Source of the DNA: Rhizoctonia solani
Lineage: Eukaryota; Basidiomycota; Agaricomycetes; Cantharellales; Ceratobasidiaceae
Direction: 5' to 3'
Length of the DNA: 64,000 nt
Assembly: GCF_016906535.1 (NCBI RefSeq)
Contig: NC_057372.1
Span: 1,283,501 to 1,347,500, forward strand
The position numbers were made by a program, and so were the translations under genes. The notes beneath the pieces were generated by a model. It was not told where the DNA came from, searched no databases, and saw nothing but the letters and a program-made list of their open reading frames with translations. Shown piece by piece: positions 11,256 to 24,007 of the stretch (within the stretch, counting starts at the first letter, position 1; the number at the start of each line of letters is the position of its first letter).

Positions 11256-13947
11256 CTAATGCACCCATCATACTGCAAAAAAGAGTTAGCACAGCGTCGA
11301 GATAGACAAGTGAATTGAAACGAACCAGCGAATTCTTCGGGAACGCGGTTGGCCATTTGGTGATGTTGGCATCTGCAACGAGTCGATCAACACATGCTCA
11401 CAGCCATCAATAACAAACGTACTCGTGTAAACATCACGATGATCATTAATGTATTGGGCAGTGGGATAATCCTTTGGATCACATCCAACGTTCTTCTCGC
11501 CCTTGCGTTGGTACACGCGAACATAGTCAACTTTGAGGTAGCCGGGGAATTGCAAGTTGGCGGTATCGACCTTCTGGAACGACTCGGAAATGGCCAAGTT
11601 TAGGACGATCGACATGGGCTCCTCTGCAATCGGCCGCGACGAAATCTCGGCCATGGCGTCGGGACCAACCGCGGCGGCAGTCATGCTGAGCGACTTTTTG
11701 CCGTTGGCGAGCCAAGTAATGTACCCATCCGAACGCTTATTCTTGTTCCCGTAATACTCGAATCCAAACGTCTGGAAGTTGCCCTGTGACAACTGATAGA
11801 TATCCTCGGGCAGAGTGGTCAAGCCCGAAACAGCCTGTTGGCTGTGCGATCAAAGAAGAAAAAAGGTCAGGTTGTCATGTCCGAAAACGGTAGGCAAGAC
11901 CAAAACAACATACACAGCAGAGCCTCGATAGTCATTCAGGAACGTAATGCTAGTATCCTCGACTTGGATGGCCGACTCGTCAAAGGTGTAGTTGTAGCTG
12001 AAAGGAGCAAACTGAGCTGATTGAGACACTCGACCGCCATCACCCTGCTTATTCTTTTGTGCTTCGAGGGCATCAATTTCCGGTGCACCACGCCCCGTGG
12101 ATGGGTTGGGACCGGGGTGTTCACTCGATGGAGTATTAGAACATGTGCAGGCGCTAGGGACAGACAGATGTCAGTTGGCGATGAACTTCCGAGATTAGAA
12201 AGAAGCGGAAGATTGAACTCACGAGAGCTTTTGGCCAGACAGCACAGACAACTGGTAGTCGTACTTTTTCGTCCCACCACTGGCATTGGTTACCGGGGTG
12301 CCATCCTTGCGCGTTTGGTTCGGGAAAGTGCCAATATCACAAGAGTCATAGCTATTACTCTCGATTAGCTTGTGCTCGTCGTCATCCGTTACTCAGGCTT
12401 ACGTATAAGGCCACACGCCATCGGTTGTTCCACCATAGCCCGGTCGTCCAAGGTTACCCATAATCCATGCCTAGAAATAAATATGGATTAGGTGTGTTCA
12501 TACGAGTTGATTACTCCACGTACTCCGGGCCACTGAAAACAAGGCAATTAGATAATCGTTTTGGACAAAGAAAAAAAATCACTCACGTATCCTGGGACAT
12601 TGGCTTCTCCTGGCAGGGACAGGTTGACTGTTTGTGACAGGTGTCAAATGCGAGGATCATGAAGCGAAAAGTGATGACCCACACTCAATGTAGCCATTTG
12701 TAAAACAAAACTTGTTCCAAGATTGAAGCATAGCGGAGCGATAGTTCAAGTCATGGTTCAACACCTGCTCGAGGGTAATGACCAAGCTGCCGTCCTTTGT
12801 GATTGCGTTGCCTGTGGGAAACTTTAGTAGATTATTTACTTGGAATGCGAAATACTGACCGGGATCGTACCACTCGAGATCCTTGGTGGCCCAGTAGTTG
12901 AGATCAACGGCCTCCCAGAAGGGATCATCACCTAAAGAAGGATTGGTCATGATGGAATGGGGATGTTGGAGAAGGACTGACCAGGGTAGAACGTGCGGCC
13001 GTCTGTGTTGAATTCGTCGGAAAAGACGAGCTCGTATTCTTGACCGTCAAACCCCGTGCGTGTCATGGCTGATTGGGGGGTGTCCTTGTCTACTAAATCA
13101 GGCATGCGTGTGCTACAAGGCGAGACAATGAGTTTGGTTGATTAGCGCGTGAAAATGAGCAAGCGCACAGTGATGCCACTTGGCCGGTAGCGTTTACTCT
13201 AGCGGGGACCTTGAGGGGGCCGTTCTGAAGAAAGCTGACGATGGGATAGCTGATGAAAAGAGCAAGGAGGGCGAGTATGACAAGCAGCAGCATGCCAACG
13301 TTGAAGAGCCCTCGACCGCTCCATGCAAACTTTTCCCGGTAGCCCTTTGGATCTGGGGTATGGAGTGCATCGTCGTCTTCGGGACCCTCGTAGAGCGGAG
13401 CCCAGTCGTCGCCCTGATCGAGGTATTCGACTGCGGACAAGTTCGCGTGGTGATAGGCAGCTGGGTATTTGGAGTCCGAGGCAAATGAAAGGATGGAGCC
13501 TGCGGATGACATTGTGGAAAACCGATTGTTGACCGCGGTCGATGGGGGACGCAGGGGCTGTGCAGTTCGAGAATGAGCAATAGCACGCCATGCCGAGGGT
13601 GGACTCACGGCGTGAAGAGTGCTGTTGTGGCTATACGACAAGTGCGCAATTGTCGCGCGGGGATCGTTCTCTGTGCTGGTGCGACTGACCTCTGCCAGCT
13701 CGGCGTTGAGTCTGGACGAACCCGCCGAGGGAGGACGAGACCGACGCTGAGGGATTTCCGCATTCGGATTCAGCGGACTCGACCGAGTAACGTGTGTCGA
13801 TGCACGTGCTCCGTTCACTGTGCGGTCCAGCGGTGTCGTGGGCGAGTTCGGTGACGTCGGCACCGGGTTGTATGCGGGTGCACCGGGCGCCATACGGGGC
13901 TCAGGCGACGATGACGACGACGACGATGATGATGCGGTAGAGGCCAT
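11256..13947 (-). CDS. KRE6: beta-1,6-glucan synthesis-associated GH16 protein (KRE6/SKN1 type)
   Basis: Type II membrane glycoside hydrolase family 16 protein, needed in fungi for cell-wall beta-1,6-glucan. The cytosolic N-terminal part is Ser/Pro-rich, with a serine run coded by a GAC/GAT-type triplet repeat (13906-13934 on +). The transmembrane helix is near [20 protein letters not shown]. The lumenal GH16 domain starts with ELVFSDEFN. Key motifs are PGYWPGAWIMGN, ACTC, and the catalytic [10 protein letters not shown] with both acidic residues. It has about ten introns, including an apparent 9-nt exon for W-P-G (12524-12532). Near 11377 one T must be added to pass into the conserved ANITKW and PKNSLYDGC ending. 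Read literally, translation continues to 11171; the stop near 11256 is inferred. An upstream ATG at 14037 would add 30 residues. Confidence 0.9.
12524..12532 (-). other. candidate 9-nt microexon in the GH16 gene
   Basis: On the minus strand, tggcccgga is flanked upstream by an intron ending gttttcag and downstream by one starting gtacgt and ending ttctag. It supplies W-P-G, exactly what is needed to join GY to AWIMGN, the conserved GH16 sequence. Confidence 0.75.
13906..13934. repeat. coding trinucleotide repeat (serine run)
   Basis: A short imperfect gac/gat array on the + strand encodes the N-terminal serine tract of the GH16 protein on the minus strand. Confidence 0.6.
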
Positions 13948-14851
13948 GCACGGGCCGCACGGGGGGACAGGGGAACGGAGAGAGTGACGAGGAAGGAAGG
14001 GAAACACAACCTCGTACTCGGTCGACGGAGTCTTCAAGTGTCGCGCAAATTCACTATCGGGCGTTCCATGGTCGCACTAGCCGCTGCTGACTCATCGTGG
14101 ATTTGTCCCTGCCCCTGTTCTTGTCCCATTTGATCCCAGCTGTGCGCCAATCCCCGATATCCGCTTTGATCCATTCTCCCATTCTCTATCTTTGCTTGTT
14201 TGTTCGCCGCGAAATACCTCGTTGGCCTGGCGATACCGTCTGTCCTTGGCAAGCTGATAGATGTCTCGCGCCTGTCAACTATCCAAGGGCCGGCGCTTGT
14301 TTCCCTATCGCAAGCTCCCCCAATGCATGCATTCATCCATATTAATTTCGTTCCGTACTTGTATATCCAATATAAAATGTACACCGTGTCCTATTTTTAC
14401 CCCTCAACACAGCCCTTTGTCGCTCCGTCCCACCTGCTCCCCCACAACACGCGCACGACTTGTACGTCCTACACATCGATAAGCCACACCACACTTTCAT
14501 CTTGGCTTTCCGGGCGTAAATTTTTCCCTCACGTAAATTAGGCGCATTCATCATCAATTTAGGCGCACAGTTACCGGCTCGGCCAAGCTTTCAATGGCAG
14601 TGCCATTCGAGTCCCCCCCGAGCGTCTAACGCACGCAAAAAAAATACAATACAAATACCGTGCCCTGCCTCCTTGCCCCTGGCCATCATCACATCCCCGA
14701 TCTGCAGCACAGCGTTTTCATATTTCCCATCTGGCATGTGTGAATCCTCAAAGAGGGCAATGTTTATACTTGTTTGCACATCATAATGTATACCGGAACT
14801 TGCCAGTCACCAGACTTGGGACCGCGCCAATAATAATGACGAAGAATGCAC
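13948..14851. promoter_or_regulatory. divergent promoter region, GH16 / HMG-CoA lyase
   Basis: About 900 bases between two divergent genes. Pyrimidine-rich stretches, an A-rich run at 14637-14645 and TATA-like ccaatataaaatg near 14368 are present. No coding signal is supported, apart from a possible 30-residue N-terminal extension of the GH16 protein up to 14037. Confidence 0.4.
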
Positions 14852-16450
14852 ATGTCTACGACCATGTCTCGACGAATGGTGTTGGCTGCTCCTAGCGTGA
14901 ATGCACTATCGAGGAGATATGCAACAGCATCCACAAACAAATTTGTTCGCATTGTCGAAGTAGGTCCTCGAGACGGCCTCAAAACGAACCCACGGCGATC
15001 CCACAGCAAGTCAAAGTCGAGTTGATAAACCGGCTCGGTGCGGCGGGAGCAAAGATCATCGAGGCGGGCAGTTTTGTATCGCCTAAATGGGTTCCCCAGG
15101 CAAGTCCTCGCAAGCCCACCCATTTTCTTGGAAATAAAAAATACTAATGGATTGGGATTGGGATTAGATGGCGGGTACGCCCAGTCATTCATCACATGCA
15201 CCGTCTCCCGGACGTGCGTTATCCTGTCTTGGTACCTAATATGAAAGGCCTCGATACCCTCCTCGACCTCCTCGCAAACACCAAGCTCGAACCGACCGCC
15301 CAGCCGCTTACCGACGAAATCGCCGTCTTCACAGCCGCATCCGACGGATTCAATAAAGCTAATACAAACGCGACCGTCAAAGAATCCCTCCAACGACTCG
15401 CACCCGTGGTCCAAAAGTACGTCTTTTCAACGCAAATAAAGGGGGAACCTCCCCCGACCCAGCCCAAATCTAATATGCGATCATTGCGAGTACAGAGCTC
15501 TCGAGAATAACCTGCGTGTAAGAGGGTACGTAAGTACTGTCATAACATGTCCTTACGATGGTGCCACCGACCCCCAACGCGTGCGAGACGTGACCAAGGA
15601 ACTCGTTCAAATGGGGTGCTACGAGGTTAGTTTGGGGGATACGGTCGGCACGGGCACGCCGGAGAGTATGAAACGGATGTTGAACGAGGTCGTGAAGGAT
15701 ACCAAAGTGGAATTATTGGCTGTGAGTCCTCAATAAGAGCGATCGTCAGGGTGTGTATGTGTGCGAGGGCGGAGGGGCTGATCAGAAGTTTGCCAGGCCC
15801 ACGTAAGGTTTTCATTGGATGAAATTCGGCAAGGTCGGTGGTTGACCCCGCTCATAGAATCATGATACGTTTGGGATGGGTATTGCGAATGTTATGACTG
15901 CAGTCGAGGTGAGTGGTTCTTATCTTTACTTCATTATTACCCTCATGGCTATCTTTAGGCTGGGGTAAGAACTGTTGATAGCTCGGGTTAGTACATTACC
16001 CCGCAATGGCTGTTATTCATTTCTACTGACAATGCGGCCACAGTCGCCGGCCTAGGCGGATGTCCTTATTCACCAGGTGCGACAGGAAACGTGGCTACAG
16101 AGGTATGTATTGTGTGCTCCCTCTCCGATAATCCCCAAATTTCAATCACTCATGATTATTGGCACCCATCAACCCTCTGATATTTTACATTGATTCCACG
16201 CGCGTGCGCACTACTATTTTCCCTCACCGAATAACCCATCAAATATGTTTTGGTCCTCATTCCGCAGGACGTCGTTCATGCTCTCCATGGATGCGGCTAC
16301 CAAACCGGTATTAATCTACACGAACTCGTCCGAGTTGGAGCATGGATCTCCAAAGAGCTCAAGCGTGACAACTCGAGTCGAGCAGGGAAAGCCCATCTGG
16401 CGAAAGAAGTGCGAGGAAAAGGGGGGCGCGAGGTCAAGTCTTTGGAGTAG
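14852..16450 (+). CDS. HMGCL: hydroxymethylglutaryl-CoA lyase, mitochondrial
   Basis: Cleaves HMG-CoA to acetoacetate and acetyl-CoA in leucine degradation. The Arg-rich, acid-poor start (MSTTMSRRMVLAAPS) looks like a mitochondrial presequence. Catalytic-barrel motifs follow: VEVGPRDGLKNE, IEAGSFVSPKWVPQ, VRYPVLVPNMKGL, LGDTVGTGTP, AHFHDTFGMG, and the lyase signature with the active-site cysteine, GLGGCPYSPGATGNVATED. The first intron (15100-15167) appears to be GC-AG. One A is missing from the A4 run at 14991-14994 within GLKNE. A second shift lies near 15176-15186, where a simple one-base addition does not suffice. The C-terminus ends KSLE with TAG at 16448-16450, without a clear peroxisomal tripeptide. 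Confidence 0.9.
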
Positions 16451-17012
16451 ATGCGCATACAGTGGAGCAAAGTGGGGCCGATTTATCCATGCTCTCTCTC
16501 TCTCCAGCTACTGTATAGTTGCCGAGCACTGGTTAATAAATCATGTTTTTACCCGAGATATTTTTGGAAGGATGGGTGTTGTGATATAGCGGATGCTTCT
16601 TTTTCTTGACAGTGCTGCGTCATGTCATGCTCCTCTTTCGATGTGTGCTCTAAGTACATGATGTCAGAGCTCTCGTTACCCGCAGTTCGTGTACATGTGT
16701 GCAACGCGCACATGCGTCGAAAGCTCCAGGGATCGGGGGGCCTACCCGGCATCGCTGCTGCCAAGCAACTTCCTCGGCGGGGTTATTAAATACATCGGGC
16801 ACTTGAGAAGTCTTCTGATAAGTTCGAAATTCTCATGTTGGGATGTGCATTGGATTATGATTTTGTATAATTTAATTTTTATTACAGCCGGGCGTTTCGG
16901 AGCATGTCATCATTAACCAAAGCCGGTTACACATGTCTAGCGCTAGCCACCAACATTGCCACATCATTCGATTAATTTCACACATCCACCCGAACCCGCA
17001 AACGATCACAAA
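16451..17012. other. intergenic region
   Basis: About 560 bases between two + strand genes: 3' flank of HMG-CoA lyase and promoter of the BTB gene. No coding or RNA signal seen. Confidence 0.4.
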
Positions 17013-18051
17013 ATGGCCGAGGTCGGTATTTCGTCCCGGAAATCAGCTGGAATTATACTCAGTCCCCATCTATGTGTGCTAGTCGAATGAAGCATCAAGT
17101 TGGCAATCCATTGAACAGACCGAATGCGAGGCCGCCAAGGGTTTTGGGCCCAATGACGGAGGCGAATTCATCGTTCGCTCAAAAGATAATATTGAATTCT
17201 ACATCCACCCGACCGTACTCAGCGTCACTTCGCCCATATTTAAAGATCTCATGTCTGTCGGGAGCGGCGAGCGCGTGGTAGAACTGACAGAAGACGCCCA
17301 AACGATCCGACTGATGCTCACGTTCTTGTACCACCAACATCGACCGGGGGTCGAGAACTTTGATCTCGCAGTCAAGGGGTTCGAGATTGCGCGCAAGTAC
17401 GAGATCGAGCCCATGACTGACTGGTTAAAGTCTTTATTTTGGCTCGAGACGTCGACGCTTTACATGAGGAACCATCCGCTCGAGGTTTACGATGTCGCAA
17501 GTCTTATGGATTTGTGACATAGCCGACGCTTGTTACGATGAGTGTATACGCAAGCTGGACTTGGACGACGACGAATTATGGCTCAGTTTATCGCTTCGAG
17601 GCGGGACCCCAGATCGGCTCTTTTCCTCGTGTCCAAACTGGTTAAAAGACGGGCGATGATAACCCGGACGCTATTCACTAGCCACCTATATCCCATGAAC
17701 CTTCTTGCACCCGAGTGGGACTTGACCCATCTTTCTGACAAGACGTTGGCCGAGAAACTAATATGCGACAAATGCCGATCTACATATATCGATATCTTCC
17801 ACTCGTCCGTCTCTTGGCAAACATTTTGGGCACACCAGGCACAGGATATCTTGTTTCGCGAGCCCATGGCGAGCTGCGAGCGAGTGTTCAAGATTGGCTT
17901 CTTGTGCAAGCCTTATGACCATGAAGGCACAGAAACATTTTGCGAGCAGTGTTTTCAACAGATTCAGCTGAGAAGTCATGCAGTGTGGGAGGACTGGGCC
18001 AGTATGGTCTGGACATATTTTGGAGACAAGTTAAATGAGAGAATTTATTGA
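17013..18051 (+). CDS. BTB/POZ domain protein
   Basis: Fungal BTB/POZ protein of unknown partner. A tiny first exon (M-A-E) ends at a gtcggt donor; the second exon begins at about 17141. The BTB fold is recognisable in GGEFIVRSKDN, IHPTVLSVTSPIF, LMLTFLYHQHRP and GFEIARKYEIEPM. The C-terminal half (residues about 130-310) has several cysteine pairs (CDKC, CEQC) and no domain I can name, a layout common in large basidiomycete BTB families. The frame breaks at a T3 run (17511-17513) and a T4 run (17621-17624). One T in each joins MD to FCDIADACYDEC and then to LVSKLVKRR. Stop is TGA at 18049-18051. Confidence 0.72.
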
Positions 18052-18235
18052 GATGGTGGCGATCATCTGGTTTATAGTGTAAAGGGGAAGAACTTTTTTG
18101 GTTTGCTGCATTTCCATTGAACATAGCTCAGGCCCACATTCTGGTCTTGAACCAATCGGGGTTACATTTCATGTATCATCAGTCTATATCAACAGCATGG
18201 CTATCAATCATTTAGACTTTATCTCTCGGCCGCCT

Positions 18236-20622
18236 TCAATAATCGGACTGGTCGGGGTGGTCGGGGTAAAGCTATATATTCCACTATCAGTGATGTTGCG
18301 TTGAGTAACATTGACGAAGCCTTACCTTGCCAGGATTCATAATGTTAAGTGGGTCAATCGTCATCTTGATCGTTTTCATCAATTCGACAGTACCCTCTCC
18401 GAGCTCTTCGTACAGGTATTTCTTTTTACCGACCCCTACGCCGTGCTCCCCCGTACCTATTGTGACTTAATTAAAAAAAATCTCTTCAAGGAAACATATG
18501 CTTACAGGTTCCATCCAGTGCTATCGCACGTTCTACCATTCGATGTACAATCCCTTTGACAAGCTCTAGCTCCCTGTCATTTTCAAACAGGAGCAATGTA
18601 TGGAAATTTCCTATATCGAATGTTTGACCAAAATCATTGCAATACAGGATCTAGACCCACCATCACCCACATGTCCTGAAATAGCTATTAAAAACCATGC
18701 TGACGACACTTGGATGATTGCACCTACCAACCATTGTTGATACAACCCCGGATTCCACTATATCCTTCTTAGTTTTGTATACCAACTCGGGTAACTTGGA
18801 TATCGGGACGCTATCATACGGCCCCCGATTTACCCAAGCGAATTTTAATACTCGCGCATACCAACTTACCATACATCGGTTGCCCAACCCTTTGCTCCAG
18901 GCCGTAATGCTAGCCCAGAGTAGTGCGCATTCTTTCGATCGGCCCAGAGATCTGCCGCCTCTTGTTCCGAAGCAGCCAATGAGAACCCAGTCCCTCCGTG
19001 CTTTTCGGCAATGGATTTAGCTACTTCGGCACTGCGTTTGATAGTCTCAGGTGGTCCTTGAAACTATCAAGAAATTAATGAAGTGAAAAGAGTTAGAGAC
19101 AATTTCTGACTTTAAAGTATATCGAATCTTTTTCAGGGTATTTACGTTCTGATTGACCGTACTTGTTGGTTGCACGCATGAAGTCATCGTCGCATAGTTC
19201 GATGCATTCTAAAGTCTAATGAATATCTCAATAATTGCTCCATGTCTCAAGACCTACGCAATGGAACCCCCTTGTTCATGATCTCTACCACAGCTTTGGT
19301 TGCATCTCGTACGTTAGGGAATTGGCAGACAGCAACGCTAGTGTCCAAAAGGGGTGTCAACCTGATTGTAGCTAGGAAGGGGAAAGTAAATAAATTAAAG
19401 TTTAGACCCCGATAGGTTGGGATTGATTTACCTTCTGTGATTATCCCCAAGGTCCCTTCAGCTCCAATAAATATTTTCGTAGTATCAAAGCCAGCCGAGG
19501 ATTTACGGGCTCGTCTTCGTGTTTTAATCACCTCACCAGAGGGGAGCACCACAGTCTATACAATACGACAAGTTAATACGCACGCACACCTGAAGAAATA
19601 ATGCACATTGGCTTACGAACTATGTTGAGAAACCATTCGGCCTTGGCTGTACCGTATCGCACGGCATTGGCTACATTTCGAGAGGGAATTAACCGGTGAT
19701 GAGATGTGCGTTCACCATAAAAGTTGAAATGCACTTGCTTCCAGAACAGCCGGTTGAAATCATACCCCCGATTGTTGCTGCGGGGGAAGGGTCAAGCTAA
19801 AGCCAGAGTCAAGATCTGTCAGACAACGTATCGTAACCTGGTGTCATACCGGAAAGAAAAGCGGGATGCCTTTTTCCTTGAGAGTAGCATTAATTTCCAT
19901 CCAAGGTGTTCCCGCCTGGCATACAAGGTCCGAGTCGGCCTCTAAGAAGAAATACCTCGTTAGTTGTAGTAAAAGCAAAAGATAAAGCGACTCAGTACCA
20001 TTGATTTTTATGATTTTATTCATCTCGGACATGTCAACACATATGCCTCCTCGTGGGTGCTACAGTAAATCAGTGATTTGTCGACTACCAATTCATTTGT
20101 GACTAACCCCACGAGTACCACCCTCCAGGTTGGTCCCCCCGCTGTAGGGTGTAACCGGCATCGATATCTTGTCGCAACTTTCATTATCAGCACCACGTCG
20201 TCAGTGCTTTGTGGATATACAACAACACTGTGGGGTGCTCCTTCGTGATAGCTGTTCACCGAGAAACCGTGTTCATGTAGGACATCCGGATTGACTGAAA
20301 ACGTTCCATTTTCGGTAAAGTGGGAACGCAGCTCTTCGACTCCTCGACGAAAGTCCTCTTCCGAGCCATAGTTATCTGGAAGTTTTGTTATACGACGTCG
20401 GTAGGTTGAACGATGGTCATGCTGCGGTTCCTGCGCAACGCCATAACCAACAGACCCAGCTACAATTGCAGTTCCAGCCAGAACCAAACCTCGACCAAAT
20501 CCGCGTCTCGGAGCGGGGCCGGAAGTCGCCAAGCCTCTCGATGTTGTCAAGGCACGTTGTGCCGTCGGCCGCAACTGCCGCCGTACGTTGAGTGCGGCCG
20601 ACGAGATCAGAGTGGTGTTCAT
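18236..20622 (-). CDS. DLD1: D-lactate dehydrogenase (cytochrome), mitochondrial
   Basis: FAD-linked enzyme of the mitochondrial inner membrane that oxidises D-lactate to pyruvate and passes electrons to cytochrome c. ATG 20622 gives a classic presequence ([18 protein letters not shown]), then a short hydrophobic segment near [13 protein letters not shown]. The FAD-binding type 4 domain has [39 protein letters not shown] and [12 protein letters not shown]. The C-terminal FAD-oxidase domain has the metal-binding GDGNFH region and [15 protein letters not shown], ending [13 protein letters not shown]. It has many short introns. One base is missing at about 20160-20161, just before [10 protein letters not shown] longer start at 20685 is possible but less like a targeting signal. 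It is divergent from mL46, another mitochondrial gene. Confidence 0.92.
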
Positions 20623-20949
20623 CCTAGATTTGATGCCCGAGTACGGGGTAGGGAACACGTCCAGAAAGTGGGGTGCTAACCTCAACCTCGGGGTTTATAT
20701 TGCAACTATTGTTAAATTCTGCATTGGGTGAGCAATGCTGATGTTTATAGCCGACAACCGTAGGAAGCTCCGGCCCGTCTGCTTCGGCGGCATCAGGCGG
20801 CATCAAGTCAGGCATCAAGCCGGCACCAAATTTCCCAGTCCTCGTGACTTGAGTCTTCACCAGTAACAATGTCCACTCATTTAGTGTCTACCACTGGCTT
20901 AAGAACGGGGAGGAGAACATGTACAGGCAAGCTGTTTAACACAGGAAAT
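20623..20949. promoter_or_regulatory. shared divergent promoter of DLD1 and mL46
   Basis: Roughly 330 bases serving two divergent mitochondrial genes. A short direct repeat, ggcggcatca, occurs twice at 20784-20803 with a partial third copy. No other element supported. Confidence 0.4.
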
Positions 20950-21869
20950 ATGAACACATTAACAGTTGTCTGCCAAACTTAGCGATCACTCGACGCTCGA
21001 TTGTGAGCTCCCCATCCACTCAGGCTAGCACAATTCCATCCAACAGCAGCTCTTCGGCTCCTAGCTCGCCTATCATAGCTTCTGTACTCCTCAACCGCTC
21101 CCCCATTCTTACTACACTTCCCACACCTTTTGAACAGGCGTACTATGATTATCAAGCCCGCATTGGACGAGCAATATCCAACCCGTTTCCGCGAGAATTC
21201 TACTTCAAGAAAGGTGCCATTGCGGAGCGACAGTTCTTTGTTGAAGAAAGCCAAAGAGAAAAAGAGGCCTTTGGAGAAGGATTTGGAGAAAGCCTACTGA
21301 AGGACCTGGAGGAGGATAAAACTGGTTCGATGAACCAGACAGAGGACGTCGTTGCGCTCCCTCGTGAGCACGAATCTGATCGAACAGGCGATGTGAAAAA
21401 TTTGAACCGAAAGGGGGACAGGAACTTGTACCTTCTCGTAAAAGGACTCGATAGTTGGAGACTGCCTCAAGGTCCCGCGAAGCAAGGGGCCGCACTACAT
21501 GCCGTGAGTTACTTCCTGGTTCTATGGATGTATGCCTTATTAAACGAGAACAGACGGCTCTCGAGGAATTACATTCGGAATGTGGACCAGATATGGACAC
21601 TTGGATTGTTGGCAGGCATCCAATTGGCGTGCATCAGTCTTCTAAGTCAGGATCAAGCACGGTGGGTTTGTTGTGAAAGCCCCAACGTTCTAACCCATCC
21701 TGATACGTGAATCTAGATTTTGTTCTTCAAAGCTCATATATTTGCGGGCCAAGCGAAGCCCAACGGGACGTCCATCAAAGAGTTCGCATGGCTAACGACC
21801 GAAGAAATAAAGGAAAAAGTTTCCCCAGAGTATTGGACATCCATATCCGAGATGCTTTCGTCTCGCTAA
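20950..21869 (+). CDS. MRPL46: mitochondrial large ribosomal subunit protein mL46
   Basis: Structural protein of the mitoribosome with a degenerate Nudix fold. Recognisable blocks: LNRSPILTTLPTPFEQAYYDYQ, NPFPREFYFKKGA, LYLLVKG, then after an intron ALEELHSECGPDMDTWIVG (the Nudix-like helix) and, in the last exon, FFKAHIFAGQAKPNG and EFAWLTTEEI. Two introns, near 21504-21555 and 21661-21716, are GT-AG. The start at 20950 requires one A to be added to the A3 run at 20975-20977, giving MNTLTVVCQNLAITRR. Without that, the frame only opens at a GTG (21003). Stop is TAA at 21867-21869. Confidence 0.85.
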
Positions 21870-22015
21870 AATCCATCATCTGGTGCTGCACCCCGCAGAA
21901 TCCCGGCGGCATTAGGAGCAATACCGGCGGCTTCAAACTGTGGTTCTCATCGTAGACGATGATTTATTAATGCATGCATTTATCTAAGATCTTTCAATCA
22001 TCTACCCGACTGAAA

Positions 22016-23367
22016 TCATAATGCCCTACTCTCCTCTATCACCTTTTCTACGAGCGCATTGAACCTTTCAGGCCTTTGAATTTGCAGGGCATGCCCGGTT
22101 TGCTCCCACTTCTCCAGCTTAACATTCGGGCCCATGCACTGTTTGATCCACTCGCTGCATTGGGGTGGGACCAGATTGTCTTCGTCTCCAGTAACGAGCA
22201 CAATTTTGGGAATATCATTCGCAATTTGGCGTAGTCGATCTGGTGTCACCCTGTGCGAAAGACCTGCAGCCATCTGGGACACTGTTCCCATAAGTGTCTG
22301 TGGCGTTGTCGCAAGAATTCGGGTCATGTAAAGCCGAGTTTGTGCTTCCCTATTAGTTATTTTGGGGTCTGCGGCAGAGGGCCCAGCAAGCCAGGATAGC
22401 GGAAACACCATATCCATGATCATCTGTACTTTAACGGCGGGGTCCTTAACGAAGGTAAGTCTGGCAACATGTCAATTCACCGGGAGATAAGATCATCAAC
22501 GCGTTTATTCTCACCTGGTCAGCGTCGAAACACCCTTCCACTAAGGCATCACATCAGCCCGAGGTTGGAGCTACGAATTGAAACAAGCTTACAGGAGGGA
22601 AGTTATTCCAAATGTGGCCACCAGCGCTAGTGACCGCCAGGACAAGGGAAACTATACGCCGTGGAATGCGAGTAGCTAATTCTTGAGCAACCATGCCTCC
22701 CATAGATATGCCAACAACATGAAGCTGTCTCTCTTCCGTCCAGCCAATATGGTCGAGCAAAGTGATCACATCTTCTGCCATTCCGCTTGTCCTATTTGCG
22801 GTAATATCTGAGTGATCGAAAGAGTCAGCGCACATCCAGACGTACGTATAGGGCCCTCGTGGCGCATCACTGTGCCCTACTCCTCGGTTATCAAAAACTA
22901 ATATCGAGTATTTCTCGAGTGGTCCAAAGTGTTCAACCTGATGTTGCCAACTAAAAGAGCTAGAATTCAACCTGCTCGTGATCACGGAATCGGTCAGAAG
23001 GACGATGTTAGCCGCCCAAACAAGTAGTACTTACCCCATAATGCATAATATTTTCTCCGGACCTCTTCCGTGAAGTTCTGTAGACACCTCAATTAATGCC
23101 CAATCCTACATATCAACCCACCTTTAGCCACACACCGTAATAGAGGGAATGACTTTCAACGGCGGACGCCTGGTCTTTGATGATAGTAACAGGGCATAGG
23201 CCTTTCTTCGTCAGCGTTTTGCTATCGAAAATGGTCTTGCGTTCGGCTTGTGTAGATGACATGGTGGTAGTCAGTTTGAGCATGCCATTCTGGCGTGTCT
23301 CAGCATAGACGCGAGCTGGATCCGAAGATCGTGCTTCTGGTACCATATCGTAAGCAGATATGCGCAT
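22016..23367 (-). CDS. alpha/beta hydrolase fold protein
   Basis: Serine hydrolase of the alpha/beta fold, substrate unknown. Four or so exons. The N-terminal strand-turn is LCIMGLNSSSFSWQHQVEHF (homologues have an HG near here), followed by LVFDNRGVGHSDAP. The nucleophile elbow is GISMGG; the acid is in VTGDEDNLVPP and the histidine in QTGHALQIQRPERF, so the triad is complete. The C-terminal stop is TGA (22016-22018). Either of two starts is possible: 23367 or the internal ATG at 23263 (MSSTQAERKT). The latter is closer to the usual family length. Confidence 0.82.
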
Positions 23368-24007
23368 ATTACATTTGTCATCCCCAATTGCAAAATCTAA
23401 TCACAAGATACTATGTGCGATTCAGAGGTCTTGTTTGACATTAGGCTCACCGTATATCCCAAGACTCGCTCTGCATACTAAATCTATCTACTTTATTCAT
23501 TTCGCTGGCGGTATAACACCCCTCGCAATTGTATCTGCACATAGGTCTGGTGACCGCCATTTATTAGAATGGTTAATCATGCGGACGCAAGCCCTTGATT
23601 TGCCCATGTTGGTTTAAATACGGAGTCCCTTTTGTCTGTAGTCTCGGCATAAGTCAATTAGGCTAAGATCGGCTGATAGCGTCGTTTTCACTCTGCCCCA
23701 ACTGATGTTCGCCTCCCAGAGATTTACTCTGGATTGCGACAGGTACTTTCGGAGACGCCATTTAATCTCGTGGTTGGCAAATGGGTGCTCGGAAAGAGGC
23801 AAATTTATATGTTATGCATAAGCACATTATTAAAACTGAACAAGTCTCATACCAAACATACATCTAGAGATAACATTTAGCACGCATAAAGTACCAAAAC
23901 CCCCGTTTGTATCCCGACCTAGATCATATCATTAGTGGATTGTGATATTATCTAGGGTCTAGGATACTTACTTTTGCAATTATCCGCTTGTATGCAGTCG
24001 CCAGGAC
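23368..24007. other. intergenic region
   Basis: About 640 AT-rich bases between two minus-strand genes; contains only short frames with no recognisable product. Nothing further seen. Confidence 0.4.
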
